From UBA11524 sp963590165 (GTDB taxonomy: Bacteria > Bacillota > Clostridia > Christensenellales > Aristaeellaceae): a stretch of 64,000 nucleotides of DNA. The position numbers and the translations under genes were made by a program. Under the pieces are notes generated by a model. The model was not told the DNA's origin and made no database searches. It saw only the letters and a program-made list of their open reading frames with translations. This document shows positions 19,338 through 28,747 of this stretch, piece by piece. The stretch lies in the NCBI GenBank assembly GCA_963590165.1, contig CAVANO010000043.1:1-64000 (forward strand), written 5' to 3'. How positions within the stretch are numbered: the first letter of the stretch is position 1; the number at the start of each line of letters is the position of its first letter.

Positions 19338-19369
19338 GTGGCATCCACTCCTTTTCAGGCCCCTGATGG

Positions 19370-20485
19370 TCAGTCCATGTAGTCAACCAGATTCTTCGAT
19401 AGATTTGGACGCTTGATTTTCCGAAGTGCCTTCACCTCAATTTGACGAATTCTTTCGCGAGTCACGTTAAATGCCTTGCCGACCTCTTCCAGCGTGCGGG
19501 ACTGACCGTCATCGAGCCCGTAGCGCATGCGGATGACCTGCTCCTCACGCGGCGTCAGCATATGCAGGACATCGGAGAGCGTCTCCTTCATCATGCTTTC
19601 AGCGACCTGCTGAGAGGGCGGTGGTGTCTTGTCATCCTCGAGGAAATCACCGAGGTGGCTGTCCTCTTCCTCACCAATTGGGGATTCCAGCGAAACTGGT
19701 TCCTGCGCGATTTTGATGATCTCCTGTACCTTACTGACGCTGATGCCCAGTTCCTTAGCGACCTCTTCCGGATGCGGCTCACGACCGAGTTTTTGCTGAA
19801 GCTGGCGGTTGACGCGGACAATTCGGTTGATGGTCTCGACCATGTGGACGGGGATGCGGATGGTGCGCGCTTGGTCAGCGATGGAGCGAGTGATGGCTTG
19901 GCGAATCCACCAGGTTGCATAGGTGGAAAACTTGAAGCCTTTCGTGTAGTCGAACTTGTCAACGGCCTTGAGTAGACCAAGGTTGCCTTCCTGAATCAGG
20001 TCGAGCAGGCTCATCGAGTTTTTGCTGCGCCCGACATATTTCTTTGCGATGGAAACGACAAGACGGAGGTTTGCCTCGCTCAGCTTATGCTTGGCGGCAT
20101 CGCGTACGGCAGGATCATCGCTTTCAAGCTGCATAGCGACCGCCTTTTCCTCTTCGGTCGTCAGCAGGGGAATTCTGCCGATTTCCTTCAGGTACATGCG
20201 GACTGGATCATCTGCGGAAACGACATCGGCTTCGCTGAAGTCGTCGTTCATTGACGTGTCCGGCACTTCGGCATCCTGTGCGTCCGCGTCCGGAATTTCA
20301 CTGGCATCGACCACCGTGACGTTCATGCTTTCCAGACGATTCAGTACATTTTCCATCTGGTCGGCATCGATATAGACGTTTGCCAGACGATCTGTGACCT
20401 CCTGATAGGTGATGGTTCCTTTGCTTTTTGCATATTCATAGAGTTCGTCAAGCGTTGATGGACGATCGTTTTCTGAAAGTGTCAA
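19370..20485 (-). CDS. rpoD: RNA polymerase primary-type sigma factor (copy B)
   Basis: A second complete sigma-70 protein of 371 residues, directly downstream of dnaG. Its regions 2.3-2.4 and 4.2 are nearly identical to copy A, so both should read similar promoters. The region 1.1 part, the acidic linker and region 2.1/2.2 differ: 'YVGRSKNSMSLLDLIQ' here has three more residues than 'YVGRGMQFLDLIQ' in copy A. The frame runs upstream to 20569, but TTG at 20485 has AAGGAG 9 bases before it and aligns with copy A's start. Both copies thus use TTG. Which one is the housekeeping factor cannot be told. Confidence 0.95.
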   Translation of the reverse strand: MTLSENDRPSTLDELYEYAKSKGTITYQEVTDRLANVYIDADQMENVLNRLESMNVTVVDASEIPDADAQDAEVPDTSMNDDFSEADVVSADDPVRMYLKEIGRIPLLTTEEEKAVAMQLESDDPAVRDAAKHKLSEANLRLVVSIAKKYVGRSKNSMSLLDLIQEGNLGLLKAVDKFDYTKGFKFSTYATWWIRQAITRSIADQARTIRIPVHMVETINRIVRVNRQLQQKLGREPHPEEVAKELGISVSKVQEIIKIAQEPVSLESPIGEEEDSHLGDFLEDDKTPPPSQQVAESMMKETLSDVLHMLTPREEQVIRMRYGLDDGQSRTLEEVGKAFNVTRERIRQIEVKALRKIKRPNLSKNLVDYMD

Positions 20486-20570
20486 ATGTCTCTCTCCTTC
20501 TTGCGAAACAGCCGGAGCAAAATCCGGTTTGCGACTAAACAAGCTTGTTATTATGCCGCAACACAGCAAA

Positions 20571-22361
20571 TTACTTTAAGCGGCTCATAATAGCGAGCAA
20601 TTCCTGTGCCTGCTTGAGCGCACTGCTCTTTTCCTCGCCTGAAAGCGTCTTGATGCGGTTCATGATATCGTCATATTGCATTTTAGCGCGCTTCCTGCGC
20701 ATTTTTGTCAGGCAGTCCTGCGCCATCTGGATGACTTGATCGGTGCTTTCACTGCCTGTATCCATCAACAGACGGCTGACGCGCGTCCGGATGACCTCAT
20801 CAGTTTGATTTTCCACAAGCGATGCGGCGGAAACGCCCGATGACAGCTGCTCGAACAGCTCATGCAGGAGCGGATCGCGGAAGTCATCTGCGTGGACGAT
20901 ACCGTCAGGCAGACGACCTGCAGCAGCAAGTGAAAGCAGCAGTTCTTCTGCTCGAACATCCTCATCTGCGGCTTCCTGCGGCTGATTAAGCGCTGGAGAA
21001 GGCGGACGTGCAGCACGCGGCTGCGCAGGCATTGCAGCATCTGTCGGCTTGGCAGGAACCGTACCGATCTGTGCCATTAGCACCTCTTTGCTGAAACCGG
21101 TCTGCACGGTCAGCTCCTGCAGGGCATTTTCCATATCGACCGGCTCTAAGCGACGGAGCACCTGAGCGCATGCCTTAGCGTACGCTGTGCGTCCGTCCTG
21201 CGTGGAAAGGTCATGCTCTGCACGAAAGCGGCGCATCCGGTATTCGTGCGGCTTGAGTGCCGGCAGATGATCGAAGCCTTCCTTGCCGCTCGCGCGGATG
21301 AACTCATCAGGATCCTGCCCGTCCGGAAAATCAAGGACGCGCGCGGGAATGCCTTCCGCCTCCAGAATATCCAAACCGCGCAGGATGGCATGCTGACCGG
21401 CACTGTCACCGTCATAGGACAAATAGACAGTCGGTGCGAAACGCTTGAGAAGCCTTGCCTGCTCGTTGGTCAGTGCGGTGCCGAGCGTTGCGCATACGCC
21501 GACAACGCCGAATTGCACCAGCGAAACAACGTCCATGTAGCCTTCCACCAGCACAACACGCTCCAAATGGTGCTCCTTGCGCAGAAGGTTGGCTGCATAA
21601 ACGCCGAGACGCTTGTTGAAAATGGGCGTATCAGAGGTGTTCAGGTACTTCGGCTGAATGTTCTCGATGGCACGTCCGCCGAATGCCAGCACATTGCCAT
21701 ACTGGTCGATGATGGGGAAAATAGCGCGGTTGCGGAACATATCAAACGCGCGCTCCGGCTTGGCAGGATGATCCTCCGTGGCTGGCTCGGCAGGCTTGAT
21801 GACTGTCAGCCCAACCAGACGGAGCTCATCAAGAGTATACCCCTTCTGCTGCATCGCCCTTGTCAGGCTGTCCCAGCTGTTCGGCGCGGCACCAAGCCCA
21901 AATTTGCGGATGACACTGTCAGAAACGCCACGGCGCTTCAAATAGTCCAGCATCGGCTGACCGGCTGGTGTAAAGAGTGTGTCATAGAAGAAATGCGCTG
22001 CATCCCGGTTACATTGCAGCAATCGCTCGCGCTGCGACTGCCGCCGCTGATAATCCGGGTCGGCTTCCATTTGCGGCAAGGGCATATGAAGCTGGTCAGC
22101 CAGATATTTGACGGCATCCTGAAAGGAAAGATGCTCAATCTCCATGATGAAGTGGATGACCGTGCCGCCTGCTTTGCAGCCGAAGCAATAGAACAGTTGC
22201 TTTTCGGCATCAACAGAGAATGATGCCGTCTTTTCACCGTGGAAGGGACAAAGTCCCCAATATTTGCGCCCGTTGCGTTTGAGCTGGACGTATTGTCCGA
22301 TGATCTGAACGATATCCGCACGGGCACGAAGGTCATCCAGCCATGCTGGTGGAAAACGCAC
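20571..22361 (-). CDS. dnaG: DNA primase
   Basis: Makes RNA primers for replication. The CHC2 zinc site is Cys38, His41, Cys59 and Cys62. The TOPRIM core has 'VVLVEGYMDVVSL' and 'YDGDSAG', and a C-terminal helical DnaB-binding part follows a proline/alanine linker near residues 430-455. The length of 596 residues is normal. The frame opens with GTG at 22373, but that codon abuts AGGAGG; GTG at 22361 gives proper spacing and the family N-terminus ('RFPPAWLDDL'). It lies between dgt and rpoD, the classic macromolecular-synthesis order. Confidence 0.95.
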   Translation of the reverse strand: MRFPPAWLDDLRARADIVQIIGQYVQLKRNGRKYWGLCPFHGEKTASFSVDAEKQLFYCFGCKAGGTVIHFIMEIEHLSFQDAVKYLADQLHMPLPQMEADPDYQRRQSQRERLLQCNRDAAHFFYDTLFTPAGQPMLDYLKRRGVSDSVIRKFGLGAAPNSWDSLTRAMQQKGYTLDELRLVGLTVIKPAEPATEDHPAKPERAFDMFRNRAIFPIIDQYGNVLAFGGRAIENIQPKYLNTSDTPIFNKRLGVYAANLLRKEHHLERVVLVEGYMDVVSLVQFGVVGVCATLGTALTNEQARLLKRFAPTVYLSYDGDSAGQHAILRGLDILEAEGIPARVLDFPDGQDPDEFIRASGKEGFDHLPALKPHEYRMRRFRAEHDLSTQDGRTAYAKACAQVLRRLEPVDMENALQELTVQTGFSKEVLMAQIGTVPAKPTDAAMPAQPRAARPPSPALNQPQEAADEDVRAEELLLSLAAAGRLPDGIVHADDFRDPLLHELFEQLSSGVSAASLVENQTDEVIRTRVSRLLMDTGSESTDQVIQMAQDCLTKMRRKRAKMQYDDIMNRIKTLSGEEKSSALKQAQELLAIMSRLK

Positions 22362-22495
22362 GGAACCGCTCACCTCCTCAAACTAATCACAACGTCTATT
22401 TTATTCGCCGCCGAAGTGAATTTTCCTGCCGAATTTCGGAACGTGTTTTGTTGAATCTGCTCAAAAATCGCAGGAAATCAACGTACAGGAAAATT

Positions 22496-23500
22496 TCAGA
22501 TGGTTGCAAAGCCGCTCAGCACAAAGAGTTGCTGATAGGAACGGATGGCGAATCGATCGGTCATGCAGGAAATGTAATCGCAGACGGCACGTGCTGTGCC
22601 TTCGCGGTAGCCGATGAGCACAAATTCCTCCGGCATATCGCCGGGATGCTCGCTATAGTATTGGAAAAGATGGCGGATGACATGGTCACACTTTTCTTCC
22701 TCTGCCTGCCGCCATGAATCGCGATAAACGCGGGCAAACATGAACTCGCGCAGCCCGTCCATGGCAGACTGCACCAGCGGCGACATGGACAGCATCGGCT
22801 GATCCATGCTGGATTTAACGATGTCTGTGATCATGGTGTTGATGCGCTCGCCGTGCGTTTGACCGAGCACATTCAGGCAGTCTGCAGGGAGTTCATGCGG
22901 CTGGAGGATCCCGCCGCGAAGCGCGTCATCAAGGTCATGATTGAGGTAAGCAATGCGGTCGGCACGGCGAACACACTGCCCTTCAAGCGTTGTTGGAAAT
23001 TGCTTGCCGGAGTGACAGAGGATGCCATCGCGCACCTCCCACGTCAGGTTCAGCCCGTCGCCGCCGTTTTCAAGCACCTCGACGCAACGCTTTGATTGTT
23101 CGTTGTGGCGGAAACCTTCAGGCATGAGGGCGTCCAGCGTGCGTTCGCCGATGTGCCCGAATGGCGTATGCCCTAAGTCATGACCAAGCGCGATGGCTTC
23201 AGTCAGATCCTCATTCAGCCGCAGGCAGCGCGCAATGGTTCGTGCAATCTGGGCGACTTCAAGCGTATGCGTCAGGCGCGTGCGGTAATGGTCGCCTTCA
23301 GGTGAGAGGAAGACCTGTGTCTTGTACTTGAGCCGCCGAAAGGATTTACAGTGAATGATGCGGTCGCGGTCGCGCTGGAAATCTGTTCGCATGGGACATG
23401 GCGCGATTTGCTTTTCGCGTCCCTTGGTATCCGCAGAGCACTTGGCAAAGGAAGACAGCCGCTGCCGTTCCTCGTCTTCGAGTCGTTCACGAATGGTCAT
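22496..23500 (-). CDS. dgt: Deoxyguanosinetriphosphate triphosphohydrolase-like HD protein
   Basis: Cleaves dGTP or other dNTPs to the nucleoside and triphosphate, helping control the dNTP pool. The 334-residue protein has the HD metal site: 'RLTHTLEV' with 'GHDLGHTPFGHIGE' and a downstream 'RRADRIAYLNHDLDDA'. This is the shorter dgt form common in Gram-positives. The ATG follows AAGGAGG. It precedes dnaG by about 130 bases on the same strand, a neighbourhood common in Clostridia. Confidence 0.92.
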   Translation of the reverse strand: MTIRERLEDEERQRLSSFAKCSADTKGREKQIAPCPMRTDFQRDRDRIIHCKSFRRLKYKTQVFLSPEGDHYRTRLTHTLEVAQIARTIARCLRLNEDLTEAIALGHDLGHTPFGHIGERTLDALMPEGFRHNEQSKRCVEVLENGGDGLNLTWEVRDGILCHSGKQFPTTLEGQCVRRADRIAYLNHDLDDALRGGILQPHELPADCLNVLGQTHGERINTMITDIVKSSMDQPMLSMSPLVQSAMDGLREFMFARVYRDSWRQAEEEKCDHVIRHLFQYYSEHPGDMPEEFVLIGYREGTARAVCDYISCMTDRFAIRSYQQLFVLSGFATI

Positions 23501-23546
23501 GAAAAAACGCCTCCTTCCGCTGAGCCGTCAAAGCGTTCGATCGATT

Positions 23547-23575
23547 TGAATAGGAATTTCAATATGTAATTACAA
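23547..23575 (-). promoter_or_regulatory. Possible dgt-dnaG-rpoD operon promoter
   Basis: On the minus strand -35 TTGTAA (23570-23575) and -10 TATTCA (23547-23552) are 17 bases apart, about 45 bases before the dgt start. The -10 is a modest match. Confidence 0.4.
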
Positions 23576-23610
23576 CATTTTCACTGAAAATCCTTGTCAT
23601 TTGCGCGAAA

Positions 23611-23646
23611 AAATAAAAAAAGTCCGAAAGCAACAGCCTTCGGACT
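23611..23646 (-). terminator. Terminator after glucokinase
   Basis: On the minus strand AGTCCGAA pairs with TTCGGACT (stems 23621-23628 and 23639-23646), followed by a T-rich run (23611-23620). It ends the HAD-hprK-glucokinase unit. Confidence 0.9.
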
Positions 23647-23663
23647 TGGTGAACTGATTGGAT

Positions 23664-24608
23664 TTACTTGCCGAGCATTGCGGCACCAATGATGCCTGCA
23701 TCCGCACCGAGCTGTGCCAGCTCGATCTGCGCGAAAGGCAGCGCCTTGTAGAGTACGTAGCGTTTCGTTTCCTCGCGGACGGCATTGAGCAGGAAATCAC
23801 CGGACTTGCTGACGCCGCCGCCGAGCACGATGACTTCAGGGTCGAAGAAGTTGACGATGCTGGCGATGAACTGGCCGAGGTAATTCGCATAGCGGTGGAA
23901 TACCTTCAGACCGATTTCGTCGCCGCGCTTTGCGGCATCGAAGACAATCTTAGCATTCACGCGGGACAGGTCGCCTTCGCAGACGGACACAATTTCGCTT
24001 TCCGGATGAACAGCGCACAGTTCGCGCGCCATACGGATGACGGCAGTTGCAGAGCAGTAGCGCTCGGCACAGCCGTAATTGCCGCAGTTGCAAGGTTCGC
24101 CGTTCAGCTCAAAAATGACGTGACCGATTTCACTGCCGACGCCGTGGAAGCCGTTCCATACCTTGCCGTTGATGATGATGCCACCGCCGACACCGGTGCC
24201 GAGCGTAATGAAAACGCTGCTGTCCGCGCCGGCACTGACGCCTGCGACATTCTCCGCAAGACCGGCGACTGTTGCATCGTTGCCGATGAAGACGGGCTTG
24301 GCGATGTGCTTGTTGAATTCCTGCACGAACGGTGCGTCATACCAGCCGAGATTGTTGCAGAAGGCAATATTGCCGGTGCGCGGGTCAACGACACTGGGAA
24401 CGCCTGCGCCAATAGCCTTGACATCGCCAAGCGTGTAGCCGCCCTTGTCAATCGTATCCAGCACGCAATCAGCGATTGCCTTGACCTGCATGTCAAAGGG
24501 AATGTTGGTCGTGGTTGGAATGCCGCCCTTGCAGAGAATCTTGCCATTTTCGTCCACCAGACCGACCTGAATGCCGGTGCCGCCGACGTCGATGCCTACA
24601 TAAATCAT
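23664..24608 (-). CDS. glcK: ROK-family glucokinase
   Basis: Phosphorylates glucose with ATP. The 314-residue ROK protein has the ATP motif 'GIDVGGTGIQVG', the substrate site 'GNDATVAGLAE', the phosphate loop 'LGTGVGGGIIING' and the ROK zinc motif 'CNCGNYGCAE' preceded by 'GSEIGHV'. These fit bacterial ROK glucokinases. A different hexose or an N-acetyl sugar as substrate cannot be excluded. The ATG follows GGAGG at 9 bases. It is last in a minus-strand string with hprK and a HAD phosphatase, all linked to carbohydrate metabolism. Confidence 0.88.
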   Translation of the reverse strand: MIYVGIDVGGTGIQVGLVDENGKILCKGGIPTTTNIPFDMQVKAIADCVLDTIDKGGYTLGDVKAIGAGVPSVVDPRTGNIAFCNNLGWYDAPFVQEFNKHIAKPVFIGNDATVAGLAENVAGVSAGADSSVFITLGTGVGGGIIINGKVWNGFHGVGSEIGHVIFELNGEPCNCGNYGCAERYCSATAVIRMARELCAVHPESEIVSVCEGDLSRVNAKIVFDAAKRGDEIGLKVFHRYANYLGQFIASIVNFFDPEVIVLGGGVSKSGDFLLNAVREETKRYVLYKALPFAQIELAQLGADAGIIGAAMLGK

Positions 24609-24660
24609 GGGGAAACGCCTCCAATTAGTTATTTGTGATAGAATGCGGCGGATATGCCGC

Positions 24661-25596
24661 TTATTCTTGATTTTCGGGATGATTGCGCTTCATAATCATT
24701 TCCGTCATCCTGCGGTCGAGCTCACGTGCTGCACTGAAACCGAGCCGCTTCATCGAGAGATTTCGCGCAGCTACCTCGATGATGATGGCGAGATTGCGTC
24801 CCGGACGAACCGGCATGGTCTGGCTGGGCACCTTGACGCCAAGGATGGTGACGTATTCGTCATTCAGCCCGAGTCGGTCATATTCTTTGCCCTCGACCCA
24901 CTTTTCCATGTGGATGACGAGGTCGATGGACTTGCTCTGCGCGACGGCGCCGATGCCGTACATCGAACGAATGTCGATGATACCGATGCCGCGGATTTCC
25001 ATGAAGTGGCGAACCATTTCGGGACATTCGCCTGTCAGGCGGCTGTCGGAAACGCGGCAGATATCCACTACATCATCTGCAACCAGCTGATGACCACGCC
25101 GAATCAGTTCCAGCGCAGCCTCGCTCTTGCCGACACCACTGTCGCCGGTAATCAGGATGCCCATGCCGTAGACAGACACGAGCACGCCATGACGCGTGAC
25201 GCGCGGTGCAAGGCAGCGATTCAGGTAGTTGATGGCGTTGAAGAAGAACTTCGTTGTTACCATCGTCGACTGGTAAATGGCGATGTTCCTTGCGGCTGCA
25301 GCCTCGAGCAGTTCATCAGGCGGATTCATGCCGCGGCAGATGACGACGCAGGGGATGTCGAACGAGAAGTAATTTTTTAGCATCTCGCGGCGGACATCGG
25401 GGTCAAGATTCTCCAAATACGTCATTTCAACCTTGCCGATAACCTGCGGACGCTCGAATGGGAAGTACTCATAAAATCCGCAGAACTGCATACCAGGACG
25501 GTTCAGGTCAGTCGTGCGGATATCCCATTCGGTCTGGGTGGAAGGTGACAGCACCGTTAGCTGGAGTGCCTTGACGAAATCAGCGGCCTGTACCAT
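24661..25596 (-). CDS. hprK: HPr kinase/phosphorylase
   Basis: Phosphorylates and dephosphorylates Ser46 of HPr, the switch for CcpA-mediated catabolite control in Firmicutes. The 311-residue protein has the catalytic His136, the Walker A loop GDSGVGKS (151-158), the acidic 'ADDVVDI' and the HprK signature 'MEIRGIGIIDI'. The ATG follows GGAGG at 6 bases. It implies that CcpA-type control operates in this organism, consistent with cre-like sites elsewhere in the window. Confidence 0.96.
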   Translation of the reverse strand: MVQAADFVKALQLTVLSPSTQTEWDIRTTDLNRPGMQFCGFYEYFPFERPQVIGKVEMTYLENLDPDVRREMLKNYFSFDIPCVVICRGMNPPDELLEAAAARNIAIYQSTMVTTKFFFNAINYLNRCLAPRVTRHGVLVSVYGMGILITGDSGVGKSEAALELIRRGHQLVADDVVDICRVSDSRLTGECPEMVRHFMEIRGIGIIDIRSMYGIGAVAQSKSIDLVIHMEKWVEGKEYDRLGLNDEYVTILGVKVPSQTMPVRPGRNLAIIIEVAARNLSMKRLGFSAARELDRRMTEMIMKRNHPENQE

Positions 25597-25626
25597 AGAA
25601 GACCTCCTTCGTGTTGTAGGGCAGAA

Positions 25627-26430
25627 TCAGAACACCATTTGCCGGATATAGCGCGCAACGCCGTCCTCCTGATTCGTTCCGCAGACGGCAAAGCCCAGTT
25701 GCTTGACATCCTCGCGTCCATTGCCCATGCAGACACCGATCCCGGCGGCTTGCAGCATGGAAACATCGTTTAAACTGTCGCCGAATGCCATGCACTCGGA
25801 CAATGGAAATCCCAATTCATCGGCGCAGACGGCAAGCGCATGTCCCTTCGTTGCGTTCGGCGGATTGACTTCGAGGAAGTATGGCTTGGAGCATGTCAGA
25901 GAAAGCGTGCTGCCGAAAAGCTGACGTGCCTCTGTCAGCATGGCAGCAATCCGCTCAGGTTCCGCCATGATAAGAATCTTGGTCGTGGGAGCAGTCAGGT
26001 ACTGTTCGAGGTCGCCGACATACACGCCTTGCAGGGACGAACTTTCAGCATACGCCTCAGCGTAGTGACCATGCTGATTATAATAGAAGCAATCGCCTGC
26101 GTACGTTTGGGCATAGCAACCGTGACCTTGCGCAAATCTGGCAACAGTGCGCGCGATGTCCGTCGGAATCAGCAACTCGTGGAGCTTCGTGCCATCCGGT
26201 GCGGAAATAACGGCACCGTTGGCGGAAATGACACGCGATGCACAATCGATGCGGCGCAGTGTGTTGAGCATGCTGCTGAACGTCCGTCCACTGGCTGGCA
26301 GAATGTGGATACCCATGCTACGTGCCTGATGGAGAATGGCAACCGTTTCATCGGAAACGGTGCGGTCATCCCGAAGAAGCGTATCATCCAGGTCAAACGC
26401 GATGGCGCGAATGGGCGGATGCGAGTTCAA
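25627..26430 (-). CDS. Cof-type HAD hydrolase
   Basis: A sugar-phosphate or nucleotide phosphatase of the HAD superfamily, class IIB (Cof). Motif I is 'FDLDDTLL', motif II lies in 'ILPASGR', and the C-terminal motif IV is 'AFGDSLNDVSML'. The cap domain lies between. The frame opens with GTG at 26439, which abuts GAGG; TTG at 26430 has an 8-base spacing and is preferred, giving about 267 residues. The choice is uncertain. It heads the hprK-glucokinase string. The substrate is unknown. Confidence 0.88.
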   Translation of the reverse strand: MNSHPPIRAIAFDLDDTLLRDDRTVSDETVAILHQARSMGIHILPASGRTFSSMLNTLRRIDCASRVISANGAVISAPDGTKLHELLIPTDIARTVARFAQGHGCYAQTYAGDCFYYNQHGHYAEAYAESSSLQGVYVGDLEQYLTAPTTKILIMAEPERIAAMLTEARQLFGSTLSLTCSKPYFLEVNPPNATKGHALAVCADELGFPLSECMAFGDSLNDVSMLQAAGIGVCMGNGREDVKQLGFAVCGTNQEDGVARYIRQMVF

Positions 26431-26463
26431 GCAGTTCACCTCACATAAATGCGTTCCTCTTCT

Positions 26464-26469
26464 ATTATA
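26464..26469 (-). promoter_or_regulatory. Putative -10 for the HAD-hprK-glucokinase unit
   Basis: TATAAT on the minus strand (26464-26469), preceded by GC, lies about 35 bases before the HAD gene. The -35 position (TAGAAT) is poor. Confidence 0.4.
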
Positions 26470-26641
26470 GCAAAAAAATCGCCATGATTCTATACATTTT
26501 TCGCGAAAAAGGTTGAATTTCGTGAAAATTGTCCCAGAAAGGCAGGAGTTTTTAGTTTGTGGTTGAAAATTATCATAGAAAGACGACGAATGCAGTTTTG
26601 TTCTGCATCGTGTTTGCTTTTTTCGGAAGGAGATTTGAAAG

Positions 26642-28732
26642 ATGATGAACCGGGATGAAGCACGCCGTATGGCGCATGAACTCGTTTCGCAAATGACGCT
26701 TGAGGAGAAGGCGTCGCAGCTCCGTTATGATTCGCCGGCGATTGACCGGCTGGGTATTCCTGCTTACAACTGGTGGAATGAGGCGCTTCACGGCGTGGCG
26801 CGTGCAGGCACGGCAACGGTGTTCCCGCAGGCAATTGGTCTCGCGGCGATTTTTGACGAGGATTTCCACGAGAAGGTGGCCAGTGTCATCAGTACCGAGG
26901 CGCGGGCAAAGTACAACGGGCAGTCTGCACACGGTGACCGTGATATTTACAAGGGACTGTCGATGTGGAGCCCAAATATCAATATCTTCCGCGACCCCCG
27001 CTGGGGACGCGGGCACGAGACGTACGGCGAGGATCCGTATCTGACTTCACGGCTCGGCGTGCGCTTCATCAAGGGATTGCAGGGCAACGGCAAGTACCTG
27101 AAGGTTGCCGCCTGCGCGAAGCATTTCGCAGTGCACTCCGGACCTGAGGCAATCCGTCATTCCTTTGATGCGGTTGCCAGTAAGAAGGATATGGCGGAAA
27201 CGTATCTGCCGGCATTCGAGGCGGCCGTAAAGGAAGCGAAAGTCGAGAGCGTCATGGGTGCGTATAACCGCGTCAACGGCGAACCTGCCTGCGGCTCGAA
27301 AACGCTGCTTGTGGACATCCTGCGCGACAAGTGGCAATTTGAGGGACATGTGACCTCCGACTGCTGGGCAATCCGCGACTTCCATGAGCATCATCATGTG
27401 ACGGACACCGCGCCTGAATCGGCGGCACTGGCCATCAAGAACGGCTGCGATGTCAACTGCGGCAATACGTATCTGCATATGCTGACGGCGTATCAGGAAG
27501 GACTTGTCACGGAAGAACAAATTACGACCGCTTGCGAGCGTATGTACACGACACGCTATCTGCTCGGCTGCTTTGCGGACGACTGCGAATACGACCAGAT
27601 TCCGTTCACCGAAAATGACACGGATGAGCACGATGCGCTGGCACTTGAAGCAGCGGAAAAATGCATGGTTCTGCTGCGCAATGACGGCATCCTGCCGCTG
27701 GATGCAAAGAAAATCCGCACAATCGGCGTTGTCGGTCCGAATGCGGACAGCATTCCGGCACTTGAGGGCAATTACAACGGGCGTTCCAGCCGCTATGTGA
27801 CCTTCCTTGCAGGGCTCCGCGCCTACGCGAAGGAGCATGGTATCCGCGTACTTTACAGCGAGGGATGCCACCTGTTCAGAGACCGCGTGCAGGGACTTGG
27901 CATGAAGGATGACCGCATCGCCGAAACGAAGCTGGTCGCCGAAAATGCTGATGTTGTGATTGCTTGCGTCGGTCTGGATGCGACGCTTGAAGGCGAGGAA
28001 GGCGACACGGGCAATGCATTCGCTTCCGGCGATAAGACAACGCTGGATATTCCGGCAAGTCAGCAGCGGATGCTGGATGCACTTGCGGAGACCGGCAAGC
28101 CGTTCGTGACTGTGATCGCGGCAGGCTCGGCACTCAATGTGCCGCAAGGCAATGCGGAAATCATGGCATGGTATCCCGGTCAGGCTGGCGGCACGGCGCT
28201 GGCAGAGATTCTATTTGGTGAGGTCAACCCGTCCGGACATCTGCCGGTGACGTTCTATCATGATGTGTCGGAACTGCCTGATTTTACGGATTACGCCATG
28301 ACGAACCGCACGTACCGCTATTTTGACGGCAAATCACTCTATCCGTTCGGCTATGGGCTGTCCTATACAACGTTTGACATTGACAATGCCGCTGTTGACG
28401 CAGAAACAGGCTGGGTGACGGCTACGGTCGAAAATACCGGTAAACTTGACGGTGAAGCGGTTGTGCAGGTGTATGTCCGCAATCTCGACAGCCGCTTTGA
28501 AACGCCGCATGCGCATCTGGCAGGTTTTACGCGGATTGCGCTGCAGGTTGGCGAAAAGAAGCAGATTGCTGTTTCGCTGGATCGGAACGCATTCACGGTG
28601 GTCAATGACGAGGGCGAGCGTGTGGCAGACGGAAAGTGCTATGAGGTATTCTGCGGATTGTCACAGCCTGATGAACGCTCGAAAGAACTGACTGGCAGCG
28701 AGCCTGTCCGGATGACGATTCAATTTGAGTAA
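26642..28732 (+). CDS. GH3 beta-glucosidase/beta-xylosidase
   Basis: Hydrolyses beta-linked glucosides or xylosides from the non-reducing end. The 696-residue enzyme has the GH3 N-terminal barrel ('YNWWNEALHGVARAG', common in xylosidase-type members), the Lys160-His161 pair, the nucleophile Asp240 in 'VTSDCWA', the second alpha/beta domain and a C-terminal fibronectin III-like domain. No signal peptide is seen, so it acts in the cytoplasm on imported oligosaccharides. GGAG lies 9 bases before the ATG. A hairpin (26590-26608) just upstream is followed some bases later by TTTTTT, which could attenuate transcription. Confidence 0.93.
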   Translation: MMNRDEARRMAHELVSQMTLEEKASQLRYDSPAIDRLGIPAYNWWNEALHGVARAGTATVFPQAIGLAAIFDEDFHEKVASVISTEARAKYNGQSAHGDRDIYKGLSMWSPNINIFRDPRWGRGHETYGEDPYLTSRLGVRFIKGLQGNGKYLKVAACAKHFAVHSGPEAIRHSFDAVASKKDMAETYLPAFEAAVKEAKVESVMGAYNRVNGEPACGSKTLLVDILRDKWQFEGHVTSDCWAIRDFHEHHHVTDTAPESAALAIKNGCDVNCGNTYLHMLTAYQEGLVTEEQITTACERMYTTRYLLGCFADDCEYDQIPFTENDTDEHDALALEAAEKCMVLLRNDGILPLDAKKIRTIGVVGPNADSIPALEGNYNGRSSRYVTFLAGLRAYAKEHGIRVLYSEGCHLFRDRVQGLGMKDDRIAETKLVAENADVVIACVGLDATLEGEEGDTGNAFASGDKTTLDIPASQQRMLDALAETGKPFVTVIAAGSALNVPQGNAEIMAWYPGQAGGTALAEILFGEVNPSGHLPVTFYHDVSELPDFTDYAMTNRTYRYFDGKSLYPFGYGLSYTTFDIDNAAVDAETGWVTATVENTGKLDGEAVVQVYVRNLDSRFETPHAHLAGFTRIALQVGEKKQIAVSLDRNAFTVVNDEGERVADGKCYEVFCGLSQPDERSKELTGSEPVRMTIQFE

Positions 28733-28747
28733 AGGGGATTCTTTCCA

